This document shows, one piece after another, positions 53,080 to 62,448 of a DNA stretch of 64,000 bases; position 1 is the stretch's first letter, and each line of letters opens with the position of its first letter. Source of the DNA: Heligmosomoides polygyrus polygyrus (lineage: Eukaryota; Nematoda; Chromadorea; Rhabditida; Heligmosomidae); NCBI GenBank assembly GCA_947396885.1, contig OX377201.1, positions 6,930,934 through 6,994,933 of the forward strand. Reading direction: 5' to 3'. A program made the translations under genes and the position numbers. The notes below the pieces were generated by a model. The model was given only the letters and a program-made list of their open reading frames with translations. It made no database searches and was not told where the DNA came from.

Positions 53080-55879
53080 GGGAACTGGGCGTTGATTACG
53101 GCACTTGTTAATTGTCTGGAAGACATCGTCCGCAAACCGCCGGAATTTTAACCACTAACAAAAATATCTTGGTCCATTGCTATAACCGAGCGCCATCTGG
53201 AAGATACCTCTGTGTGTCGTCCAGCCACCCTCAAGGCATTCCAGGCGCAGTATCGGAGGCTTAATCGGGAGTGAGTTGCTGTTGGCAAGGCAGCTGGCCT
53301 CAATTACGCGTCTCAAATTGGAAACTCCATCCTGTCCAGTATTGTATTTGCTAATTAAAACTCATAAATTTAAGCACAGACATCATCACAGCTGACGGTA
53401 TAAAGGTAAGACCTATCATCAGCTGTGTGGGGGACCCACGGACAGGATCGCGTGGTTCCTGAACAGTATCATTGGGCAACTCCTGCGCTTCATTCCAGCT
53501 CATCTCCCAAACACCCATGCGTTCCTTGACCGCCTACACGCAGCTCATGTGGAACGGAACTGGGTGATGGAGTCGTTCGACGTCACGTCGCTATACACAA
53601 ATATCAGCAACGAATCAGCACTTGAGGCAGTCTACGAACTTCTCAGTGAACATCACCTTGGCATTGACAAGTTTGGCCTCACGATAGGTCAAGTCATGCG
53701 GCTGCTAAAAGAATGCCTCAGCTGCAACATCTTCAGATGGTCGGGCAGGTGTTTTTCGCAGATAAGAGGGTTAGCTATGGGCCAGCGCCTAGCTCCCCCT
53801 CTGGCCATCGCATTCATGACCAAAATTGAATCCCCCGTGTTAGCTAGGCTCCCTGCTTTATACTGCCGATATATCGATGACTGTCTCATCATCTGTTCTA
53901 CCCAAGAGGAAATGGACATGTGCTTCGATATAATAAACCAGACGTTCAACGGCCTGCCGGCCGCCAAACGTCTGGTTGGGGGCTTCGCCCCCAAACCCTG
54001 AAATTGGAACTTCTAATATATGGAACTTCTAATATCTTCTAATATATTCTAATTCTAATATATAACGAACGCGCCTGCCTCTGTACGTCGGTGACACGTC
54101 TTGCAATCCCAAGCGGCCTTTGACCGACATCGGAGACACGTCTTCTGAACGCGGAAGCCCGTTGCCCCACAACACTGACGCCACCCCCCCCCCCCCCACC
54201 TCCCCACCCCACCTTACTGGTTCTCTCGAACAGGTCATCCTTTAGTGGTCCCCTCTTGCCCGCTTCAGCTGCTGGACCCCTTCTTTTTGATTGCCCTTAT
54301 AGGTAACCATCCTTAATTAACTCCTCCTTTCTTGTTCCCTTATTGGTAACCGTCTACTGAACACCATTATTGGTTTCCCCATTCCCTTGGTCCCCTCTAC
54401 TGACCCCATTTTAAAGATCCCGTATTACTGGTTCCCCGTCTCCGTGTCACCTCCAGCCCCCCTCCCCCTTCCAGGTCACTTTCACGAATTTCAAGAATTT
54501 CATTTTTCAAGATATTCCCCCCCCCCCCCAAAACTTGTCCTCCCACGCTCACGGCGTGACATCGGTGACATGCCTTCTGAACCCGGACATCGTTTAATCG
54601 ACATCGTTGACTCGTCTTCTAAAGCCGGACGTCTTTTGAAGGACATCGCTGACATGTCTTCTGTACCTGCCCCCCCCCCCTTCCCCCTTTGCGCGACTTC
54701 GGCGACAGCTCTTCCGAACCCGTTCGCCTGTTGCACGACGTCGGTGGCACCTCTTATGAACCCGGACGTCTGTTGAACGACGTCGGTGACACCTTTTCTG
54801 AATTCGGACGCCTGTAGAACGACGTCGGTGACATGTCTTCTGATGGTGAGTACGAAAGCCCTTTGCGCGACATCGGTGACGCGCCTTCTGACCCTCTCGA
54901 CCTGACATGGGTGACACATGGTCTGAACCCGGACGCCTGTTACTCGACGTCTAGGATAGGAAAGGCCAGACGGAAAGGCAGACGGACGGACAGACGGACG
55001 GACAACCGCTTAGTCTTTTATATATAGTAGGACAAGCAGTGTGAGCATATCAAGTTTACACGGGAGACTCCAAAGGATGATTGGCTTCCGTTCTTGAACG
55101 TCCAAATACAGCTGAACGGAGGGGGAAAATTAACAAAGTGGTATCGTAAACCCACTAACAAAAATATCTTGGTCCACAGCAAGTCAGCGCATCCGACACA
55201 GACCAAAACATCTGTCGTGCGCAATATGTTCCGCACAGCAAGCAGGGTATCTTCTGGGGAAAACGAGCGCAAGGAATCGCTAGCGCTTGCTCACCAAATC
55301 GTTGCCAAGAATAGGTATACATTCTTTGGCCACCAGCGAAGTAGCACTAGCAATCGCTCACGTAATTCCTCATTAGACGAGAAAATCCCGTTTGTCATCC
55401 CTTTCGTCTCAGACAGTGTCAGCACTTCTATTAGGAAGTGCGTTAGAAGGGCGGGACTGGAAAACGATGTCAAAGTGGTAGATACACCTCCCGCTAACCT
55501 GAAAAGTCGTATAGTGCGCAACCGCCTCTACGACAGGAGTTGCGAAACCCCAAATTGCGCCATCTGTGCGGGAACGAAGGAGACTGCATGGTTTCGGGGG
55601 TTGTCTACCTCATAAGGTGCAACAGCTGTGGAGGTGAATACATCGGTGAAACAGCTCGCCCCTTCTTCGTCGGCTTTAAGGAACACCTGGATGGGAAGAG
55701 CAGGTCACCATAACGGCGCCGACTTTGGGGTCAAAATTCTAGCACGGGAGGCCCATACCGCCGCGCGCAAAACCCTGGAGGGGTTCTGGATACAGGCCAA
55801 GAGCCCGAGGTTGAATCGGCGTGGAGAATGCGTCTATATAACCCGCAAGCTCACTCCTTACCTCAGTCTCGCCTTTTAG
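53080..55879 (+). pseudogene. Penelope-like element protein (RT plus GIY-YIG), broken
   Basis: The polyprotein would copy its RNA and cut target DNA through a GIY-YIG nuclease. The N-terminal part is decayed (PVLYLLIKTHKFK near 53335-53370). After a shift near 53446: LNSIIGQLLRFIPAHLPNTH and AFLDRL, then in frame SFDVTSLYTNISNESALEAV (RT A region), RGLAMGQRLAPPLAIAFMTK and RYIDDCLIICSTQEEMD (YIDD active site). The frame is cut at 53937 by the Helitron-like element and resumes at 55033 with KQCEHIKFTRETPKDDWLPF, then NKNILVHSKSAHPTQTKTS. The nuclease is VVYLIRCNSCGGEYIGETAR near 55595-55655 after another shift. The whole is non-functional. Confidence 0.85.
53938..55032 (+). mobile_element. Helitron-like element, subfamily A, inserted in the Penelope ORF
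   Basis: It starts CCAGACGTTCAACGGCC, the first hairpin closes with AAACGTCTGG, and the second hairpin is GGGGGCTTCGCCCCC. It ends TTATATATAGTAGGA. The surrounding ORF reads ...CFDIIN | KQCEHIKF... with no base gained or lost except one ambiguous C, so insertion made no target duplication. The interior has GACGTCGGTGACA-type minisatellite units (54540-54910) and three poly-C tracts (54184, 54518, 54668). 1095 bp, non-coding. Lack of TSD fits Helitrons; the exact class is inferred. Confidence 0.82.
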
Positions 55880-56174
55880 ACATTTTCACTTTGTGGGGTC
55901 TCTCGGGTGTTCTATATGTTGAGCTGCTGTCATCTCTCTCTGCCGGAAGGGTTGCTGTTCGGGGGGCCTTTGAATTTTCGCGAGGTTCGTGGCGATGTTT
56001 GGCCTGGTAGCTTCAACATATGTTTGGACTTTTCAGACTCTGAAGAAGGCGACATCGCCGAAACGTTAGTCGTGAATAAAGCGTGTACTATCTCGGTTTC
56101 GAGTTCAATACCACACCAAACAATTGGACAACGATCAATGCCGAGATTCATCGAGGGTCGAACCTGGCAGTTAC
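55880..56174 (+). other. Penelope-like element 3' region
   Basis: TCAGACTCTGAAGAAGGCGA, then CATCGCCGAAACGTTAGTCG translates as DSEEGDIAETLVVNKAC, typical of the sequence following Penelope-like ORFs. The 3' boundary of the element is near 56105-56170. Confidence 0.5.
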
Positions 56175-57116
56175 AGCAGTGCGAAAATGCAGGTAAGGCT
56201 TGGCACGATTTTTTCCAATTTCAGTCGAATCCTGCGGGAATACGCAGAGAACTAACGGCCTACAGATGCGCAGGGGGGCAGAACGCTAAAGGTTCTTTAC
56301 GACGACGTGCTCACAACTCCCCAGCTGATTAAACTGCCTTAGCACCAGCTGCCATTTTAGGGCGGCGGTGTTTTAGCGTTTGAAGCTTCCCGCGCCATTA
56401 TTCGCCCACATTTGAGTTTTCAACACTCGCAATAACACCATTAGCGTGAACACGAAAAGCTCTATCGAACGATATGATTCTCAACTAGTTTCAGCGAAAT
56501 CGATTTTTTGACAATTTCCCATTACGGGCGTGTGCACTCCAGGCCGAGCCTGCGTGAACGATGACCCGACCACCCTCAGCCATCCAGAAGAAAATCAAAA
56601 ATTTACAGAAATCGGGGGAATATTCAAAAACGGATGTCGGATTCGTAATCAGCGCCCCAAATAACCCCTAGATGATTTTGGACGAGAAATTTTGGCCAAT
56701 TTCGAAAATATCGATTTTTGATGACGTCATCGTCCACGCAGGCTCGGCCTGGAGCGCCCACGCCCGTAACGTGAAATTGTCTAAAAATCGATTTCTCTGA
56801 AACTAGTTGAGAATCATATCGTTCGATAGAGCTTTTCGTGTTGAAGCTAATGGTGTTATTGCGAGTGTTGAAAACTCAAATGTGGGCGAATAATGGCGCG
56901 GGAAACTTCAAACGCTAAAACACCGCTGCCCTAAAATGGCAGCTGGTGCTGAGGCAGTTTAATCAGCTGGGGAGTTGTGAGCACGTCGTCGTAAAGAACC
57001 TTTAGCGTTCTGCCCACCTGCGCCTCTGTAGGCCGTTAGCTCTCTGCGTATTCCCGCAGGGGTCGACTGAAATTGGAAAAAATCGTGCCAAGCCTTACCT
57101 GCATTTTCGCACTGCT
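56175..57116. repeat. Foldback with arms of about 391 bp
   Basis: The left arm 56175-56565 starts AGCAGTGCGAAAATGCAGGT and the right arm 56726-57116 ends with its inverse. Landmarks repeat in mirror order: CTAAAGGTTCTTTACGACGA, GCTCACAACTCCCCAGCTGA, CATTATTCGCCCACATTTGA, GAAAAGCTCTATCGAACGAT, CGGGCGTG. Only scattered substitutions are seen, so the arms are either recent or kept alike by gene conversion. The 160-bp spacer has an inverted CGGATGTCGGATTCGTAAT unit. Lies inside the hAT-type element. Confidence 0.85.
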
Positions 57117-57206
57117 CTAACTTTGTCCAATCGTAAGCTACATTATTCTGTTTTAGTGCACTGCTAGAACATTTCGCTGCCTACAAAACTCGCAAGCTGC
57201 AACCGG

Positions 57207-57790
57207 AAAGGTTCAAACATGACAGAGTTATTGCGCTCAGAACACGCACGCTCGTGCAATTCAGCACAACGGTTGATGTTCTCCACGCTCTTACTCGCTA
57301 CTCCCAATAACACTATTCAATTCAACATGAAGAGCTCTATCGAACGGTACCAAGCGTTGCCAAATTCGAAGATATCGATTTTCAATGACGTCAACCTCCG
57401 TCTGCTGCGGCCTCAAAAAACTCTAAGGCGGCCTCGTCCTCGTTGCAAATCTGTCAAAAAATCGATGCTACCAAAATTGGTCAAAACTGGTACAGTTCGA
57501 TAGCGCTTTTCATGCTGAACAGAAGGATGCCGTCGCGAGTTTCGAAAACCCAAACCCGGACGAGTAAGAGAGCAAGAAACTCTAACCGCTATCTTCCGCC
57601 GCTTTAAACTGGCAGCTGAGGCTAAGGCAATTTAGGAAGCTGAGGAGTTCTGAGCACGTCATCGCGAAGCACCTTTAGCGCTCTGTTTGCACACGCATTT
57701 GAAGGCCGTTTGCTCGCCGGGTCTTCCCGCAGTGGTCCACTAAAATAGAAAAAATGCGTCACACAAGCCTCACCTGCATTTTCTGCATTT
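57207..57790. repeat. Older, diverged copy of the foldback
   Basis: CAATAACACTATTCAATTCA, then GAGCTCTATCGAACGGTACC resembles the left arm. TCGATAGCGCTTTTCATGCT, then CACGTCATCGCGAAGCACCT and CACCTGCATTTTCTGCATTT resembles the right arm. Divergence is much higher than in 56175-57116. Confidence 0.6.
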
Positions 57791-58201
57791 TTTGCATTTT
57801 AGGCCACCCACGGCGAAAACGCGGAGTTCTGGTGAAGTTCAATACATGTTTGTGTAGATCTCGAGGAGACGAATCGAATAGTGCCAACAGTTTCTTAAAC
57901 AACTTAAAATTGAAAGAGTTATGAGCATGCGACCGTTTACGAAGGATTTTTTCGTCGCAAACCGTCTTTTTGACCGCGCGACGCGGGCGGTACTGTACTT
58001 TACGGAAAACTTGCGGAGAAGAGGGAAGGAACCCGTCTCTTCCCTTGCTTTGTTTCTTGTGCTTGTTTTTTTGCATAGTTTGTGTTTCGTAGCGTTTTCT
58101 TCGTGTTTTCTATGTCTTTTCAACCCCACTTATGAAACAAATATCACAAAAAACTGTGGAAAACTAAATGTTTGGTAACTATGAAGGACTAATGTGTAGC
58201 A

Positions 58202-58348
58202 ATGAAACGCAAGAAACGGGCCAGGAAGTCGAAAAGCACGGAACGACAGCGTAGAAAATTGTGGTCGCACGCAGATGAATTGGTCAAGGAGCAAGGAAAA
58301 TGCCAACAATTCTTGAAGCTCGAGGACAATATCGACTACCTACGCTGA
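58202..58348 (+). other. Small basic open frame near the hAT right end
   Basis: 48 codons: MKRKKRARKSKSTERQRRKL, then WSHADELVKEQGKCQQFLKL and EDNIDYLR. A Lys/Arg-rich start and an amphipathic end. It could be an exon remnant carried by the element. No family recognised. Confidence 0.3.
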
Positions 58349-58690
58349 TTCAAGTAAGCAGAAGGTTTCCTCGGCACACTGCGAAATCTCATTCAAAAAC
58401 GTTCAAAATGCATTTACAAGGAGAGGAAGCAAAATTTTAAAAATAGTCATAAAATATCGTTAATGCAATTTAACGTAATTTTTCGTCGTTAAGTTTCGTT
58501 AAAAAGATTTAACGAAAAATGCCGATAACTCCGGGAAATCGGTAAAATGTTAATCGTTAAACGCACACCCCTGCTCCGGAGGTCTTTTTCACTTGTGTGA
58601 ATTTTGCCACTCTGAGCATCGTTCTCTCGATTCCACGCTGCGCGACGTGATCACCTTGTTTTTCGTAGAAGCCAGCTCTTTGAGGCATGG

Positions 58691-60984
58691 AGGTGGGGTG
58701 CTAGAGCTACATTGTTCTTCCATATCGGAAGAAGCTGACAGCATAACCCAATCGTTTTAGCACATTTCCTCAAGCCTAGACGGCTGGCAGGCTATATGTT
58801 GTTGCAGGATGTATGAAGTCTAAAGACAACTTGAACCGCTCACTAACTGGAATGTAGCGAATAATTCATGAAATGTAAATACGAGCAGGAGAGAAACCAT
58901 GTTCTAACATTTATAAGCAACTATTCATGTCGTTGTCTTTGTGTTATTTATAATGAAACACAAAGGATTGAAATTCCTTCATTCCCCTTGGATTCCGGGT
59001 ATGCAAAACGGTTCCCGCAAAAATCTGACTGCGATTTTCGGTGCGTTGTTCGTGCAGCGCTAATTCGTAGATGGCAAACGTTAATAGAGTTTTCAGTGTA
59101 AATCGTCAGAGTCAATGGAGTGTCCTATGAACCAGTTCAACCAGTTCTGTGTACTAATTGGTAGGAAACGGCCTCAGTCATTTAAGAAATCTATTTGAGT
59201 GATTTTAGTGATCCAAAGACAATTATTGTTTTTGATTTGAGCTATGCCGCAATATGAGAGAAAGTCTACAGTTTCAAGATTATTATCAAGAAAAAATCTC
59301 TAAAATTGTACATGTGTAATCCATTTTTGGACGTGAATCTAGTAGCAGTGGCAGGTTTAACGATGGTGGTTCATAAATATTCAAGCGGAAATGATAACCC
59401 GCGTTATCTGAGTTTTCCGATGCGAATTCTCTGTTAAAGTTATGTAAGGCATATGGTATAGTCCCGCAGAAGTATTCGCGGAATGGGGATAACCTAGTCG
59501 ATACCCAACGCGCGCCCAATAGCCGCAGTTCGCAACACCCATTTTCCGCGGATCGTCGGCTGCGGTTGGTGAACAGGCTGGTATACTTCTCGTCCGCGGG
59601 ACGACCTCGCCGACCGACAACCTCCCGCAGTACAATGCACCCCGGGAGGTTGTTGGTCAGCGTTATCAAAAACTTTATCAAAAATAAACGTGCTCCAATT
59701 CGAAAGCGACCGATTCCGTGAACTTGGAACGTTCCTAGTTCACGGAGTGATAAAGCGCTCCAACGCGATTATCATTCAGTGTCAGCCGTCGACCGTGCCG
59801 GGTCGGCGACCACCTTCCGCGGTGCACTTCCCGTCCGCGGACGCCTCGCGGGCACTCTCGTGGGACTATACCGTAGACCTTAGTCGTTGATGAATCCGAT
59901 CCCTGGATCGCGAGGTTTAAATAGTGCAACATTATCACTTTCATGCTGGTTAGATCGGTGTGAGCAGAAGAAATAACTAGATTACGGGCACTTCTGTTCT
60001 TGATCAGAACAGAAGACCAGTTCGTTCTACCATACACGGTTTGCTGGATCCTCCACATGCAATAATAGCCATTAAACGCCATTAAACGCACGCAGAAAAG
60101 GCAAAGACGAGTTTTCGGACATTCAAACAAATGTTCGAAAGCCGCTCAAATTACGGAAATTACGGCTGCTGCGCACGCCAAAGAAGCGGAAAAAAGCCAC
60201 GGGAAATTTGCCGGTGACGTGAACGCGACAAGGTCTTGAAATCACTTTGAGCATGGAAGGCGACCTGACTTTGACACAGAGGTGAGCAGTCGAAGATCTA
60301 CAGATGACCGGATTACGGCATCTAGGCGGGAATTTTAAAGGGGGGTTTTGCGGTGGACGTGAATCTCGCTAAATACGTGTAAGTAAGGCTTATTAAGCAG
60401 GTTTGGTGTATTCCGATATCCAAAGATGTGTGTACTTTACATACTGCTGTTAAGCTGTAAGAACACATAAATAACTCATAGATTTTTATCGCTCATACAG
60501 TAGTGGCAACAAACATATTCTCAAAATTACACATTTAGTTAAAGGAGATAATTAATGTGTTAGAAGTGTAATCCAAGTTTCTTGGGTAGTATCCGTAGTA
60601 GTAACCATTAATGTACCATTAGTGTTCGCAGTATGTGCTTCCATGACCTCTAAACAACAAAATCCAACCTGTTGTAGTTGTATTAACACCACCGCAACAT
60701 CAGAAACAAACTTACAGGGCCTATTGTAAAGCATGCCACATAGCCGTTAAAAGGCATCAGTTAGGGTTTGAAAAGCAATATTCCGACATTCATCTATTTC
60801 TACTGTGATCAGGAGCTGTGTAAAAATTGGCTGGATGATTTGGAAAAATTGTACATTCGAACGCAACAAACTGGCAGATTTTTGCAAACAAATAATTCAC
60901 TAGCTTGGCATGAAACATCCACGGTAATGATGGCAGGAGACCTTGGTGGGTTCACCTAATAAGATGTCATAGTTTTAATCATTT
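58691..60984. other. Unassigned sequence with palindromes
   Basis: Near-perfect palindromes: CCGTGAACTTGGAAC-GTTCCTAGTTCACGG at 59716-59745 and CTTCTGTTCT-TGATCA-GAACAGAAG at about 59990-60014. A protein-like frame lies at 60765-60956 (IYFYCDQELCKNWLDDLEKL). TGATGAATCCGATCCCTGG at 59888 resembles the end of the 23113 MITE family. No gene confirmed. Confidence 0.4.
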
Positions 60985-60994
60985 TATCAGAATA

Positions 60995-61345
60995 TTTTGC
61001 TATTTCTCGGGAGCTTATTTCCCCCGTACCTGATCATCACTTCTTTAGTCTTGTTTGGTCCTTATGCTTTCCCTAAAGAGTGAATAAGCAGCCTAAGTTA
61101 AAAGGACTATAGAAACCTTTCTTTGTGACTTTTTATTGTTTAGGTGTTGTTCTGTAGGCGCCGCTCTGTAAGTCTTAAGTGGATTTGATACATATAATAC
61201 TTTTTAGTTATGTGGCCTCTCGGACTAGAATAGATCCGACCACTCACTGAAACTCTGCCCCAAAATAGCTCCTGCAGGTCATCTGTTACGTCAATATACG
61301 TCACTTTCACCTGCAGGTGAACTCTCCCAGTCTCCGAGAGAAAGA
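60995..61345 (+). pseudogene. Broken duplicate of the membrane-gene last exon
   Basis: GGAGCTTATTTCCCCCGTAC, then CTTTAGTCTTGTTTGGTCCT parallels 44588-44647, and the flank (TTAAAAGGACTATAGAAAC; CAAAATAGCTCCTGCAGG, CACTTTCACCTGC) parallels 44680-44900. The acceptor AG has become CG and the frame has stops, so it is non-functional. The right end of a Mutator-like element (61130-61240) lies within it. It implies an ancestral duplication of the gene end. Confidence 0.55.
61130..61240. mobile_element. Mutator-like element, right part
   Basis: GGTGTTGTTCTGTAGGCGCC, then TTAAGTGGATTTGATACATA, TAATACTTTTTAGTTATGTG and TAGAATAGATCC match 12885-12960 plus 13117-13155 as one uninterrupted stretch. It is the empty-site version for the RTE insertion at 12963. 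Confidence 0.65.
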
Positions 61346-61803
61346 TTGGAAATTGTCGTATATTAGGTAGGTGAACCCCGCATCAATTTAAGGCAGTATC
61401 TAAAGGACAGCTACTGATTTAAAGGACTATTTAAAGAACAACTACTTTTCAAATAATGGTAGCTACTGTTCGATATCTTGTCTATCGCAGGCCGTTCTCT
61501 TGGCGAATTTCAGTGTTTACAAACGGCTGCTAGGAGAATCGACTCGGTCATGCTCTTGGAGTGAAAAAGTATTCGGTCTCAGTTACTGCGCATCGAAAAC
61601 CGCGACAGACGCAGAGCCATCTTGCAGAGGGAAAAGAGCATTAACATCTGATGTACGATAGTTGTCGTGCAAGAGAGCAGTTGATTTATCAGATATGATT
61701 ACCCGAAAGATAGACATGATTCGGCCGAAGAAAACACCAAGGACGGTCACAAACTGCTCCGATAAAAGGCGAATAGATCGGAACTAGTCACACATCAGCC
61801 GCA
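61346..61803. promoter_or_regulatory. Upstream region of the collagen exon
   Basis: CCGATAAAAGGCG at 61760-61772 could act as a TATA-like box about 35-40 bp before the ATG at 61804. No known collagen regulatory site was identified. The rest is unassigned. Confidence 0.3.
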
Positions 61804-61950
61804 ATGCAAGTGAAGGCGCTGGTGACGGCTGCCGTCACCACGTCGGCGATCGCCATAGTCATCTGCCTCATAGCCGCCGCCTGCATGTTCGCCGACTTGA
61901 ACGACTTCTTCGACGAGACCATGAAGGACATGGAGGAGTTCGAGGTCTGA
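61804..61950 (+). CDS. Cuticle collagen, exon 1 (N-terminal domain)
   Basis: MQVKALVTAAVTTSAIAIVI, then CLIAAACMFADLNDFFDETM and KDMEEFE fits the nematode cuticle-collagen N-terminal domain: a single hydrophobic signal-anchor helix (residues about 7-30) followed by the D-N-x-F-x-D-E-T/V-M-x-x-M-x-x-F signature. In the family this part precedes the furin site and Gly-X-Y repeats and is removed before assembly into cuticle. No Gly-X-Y repeat follows in the window. The frame stops three bases after GAG|GTCTGA, a weak but usable donor, so the gene probably continues beyond 64000, or this is an orphan exon. Collagen exons commonly end here. Confidence 0.7.
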   Translation: MQVKALVTAAVTTSAIAIVICLIAAACMFADLNDFFDETMKDMEEFEV

Positions 61951-62004
61951 CTTTACTTCACGCTTTCCAAAAAACTTGGTACATGTTGCTAAAATGTACT
62001 ACGA

Positions 62005-62130
62005 GGGTGCGGGAAGGATCTAATGCTCCTCCCGTAACCGCGGTAGCCAATCAGGTAAGCTCACTCGTACAGGCAGGACCTATAATTGGCTGCCACGATT
62101 ACGGTAGGAGCAACCGGCATTCCCGCACCC
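62005..62130. mobile_element. Hairpin MITE, 126 bp
   Basis: GGGTGCGGGAAGGATCTAAT, then GCTCCTCCCGTAACCGCGGT and AGCCAAT on the left pairs with ATTGGCTGCCACGATTACGG, then TAGGAGC and CATTCCCGCACCC on the right. No target duplication was fixed. Lies just downstream of collagen exon 1. Confidence 0.72.
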
Positions 62131-62291
62131 CCGCTGCGAATTCACGCGCCCCCACACAAAAACTTTTCTAGACTAAACTTCTAACTTTTCTAAACACACG
62201 AATTACATAAGCGATTCAGTTAATTTTCTTTAATCATGTCGTCGTCAGATTCTAAGCTCACATCACGACGTTTTGTTGCGATCAAAACTCT

Positions 62292-62367
62292 AGCGCCAGG
62301 CGGTTCTCGAACCCGTTCCTCCTTCCGACCGATTGGGAATGTTCTATTCCACTACACCACCGGCGCT
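62292..62367 (-). other. tRNA-like hairpin (Gly-like), probably not a functional tRNA
   Basis: The minus strand starts AGCGCCGGTGGTGTAGTGGA (A-box-like, close to eukaryotic tRNA-Gly) and has GGGTTCGAGAACC (B-box-like) and a 7-bp acceptor pairing to TGGCGCT. The anticodon arm does not fold canonically and the conserved G53-C61 pair is lost. The stem extends outside the tRNA ends (CGATCAAAC against GTTTTGATC). A tRNA pseudogene, a variable-arm tRNA-like (nev-tRNA type) or a foldback are all possible. Confidence 0.35.
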
Positions 62368-62448
62368 GTTTGATCGAACGCAACTTTGAATAATGAAGCG
62401 TTTTAATTTTTAGTTTTTTAAAGTCTCATTCGAAAACCGAAAAATTTA

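Larger units (their letters stand above)
52438..58573. mobile_element. hAT-type element, 6.1 kb, composite
   Basis: The ends CAGGGCTGGGCGTTAAA and the inverse GTTAAACGCACACCCCTG carry TIRs with CAGGG...G(G/T)GCGTT. TTAACGAAAAAT-rich subterminal repeats occur on both sides (52465-52525, 58465-58560). The flanking 8-bp duplications CTCTGGAG (52430-52437) and CTCCGGAG (58574-58581) fit hAT. No hAT transposase was recognised; inside are a Penelope-like element (with a Helitron-like insertion), two inverted-repeat blocks and a small basic ORF. It moved in trans, or its gene was displaced. Confidence 0.8.
52133..58690 (-). mobile_element. RTE fragment split by a hAT-type element
   Basis: The RTE 3' part (52133-52437, with a TATCACCT tail and [18 protein letters not shown] end) continues at 58582-58690 (CTTGTGTGAATTTTGCCACT, then CTCGATTCCACGCTGCGCGA). 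Placing the two against 41418-42188 shows the join exactly at the 8-bp duplication CTCTGGAG/CTCCGGAG, so the interruption is the element 52438-58573. Confidence 0.85.

Noticed and set aside
54500..54919. A 139-codon minus ORF with repeated RRCHRRR/TDVVQQ motifs
   Set aside because: It is generated by the minisatellite inside Helitron-like subfamily A.
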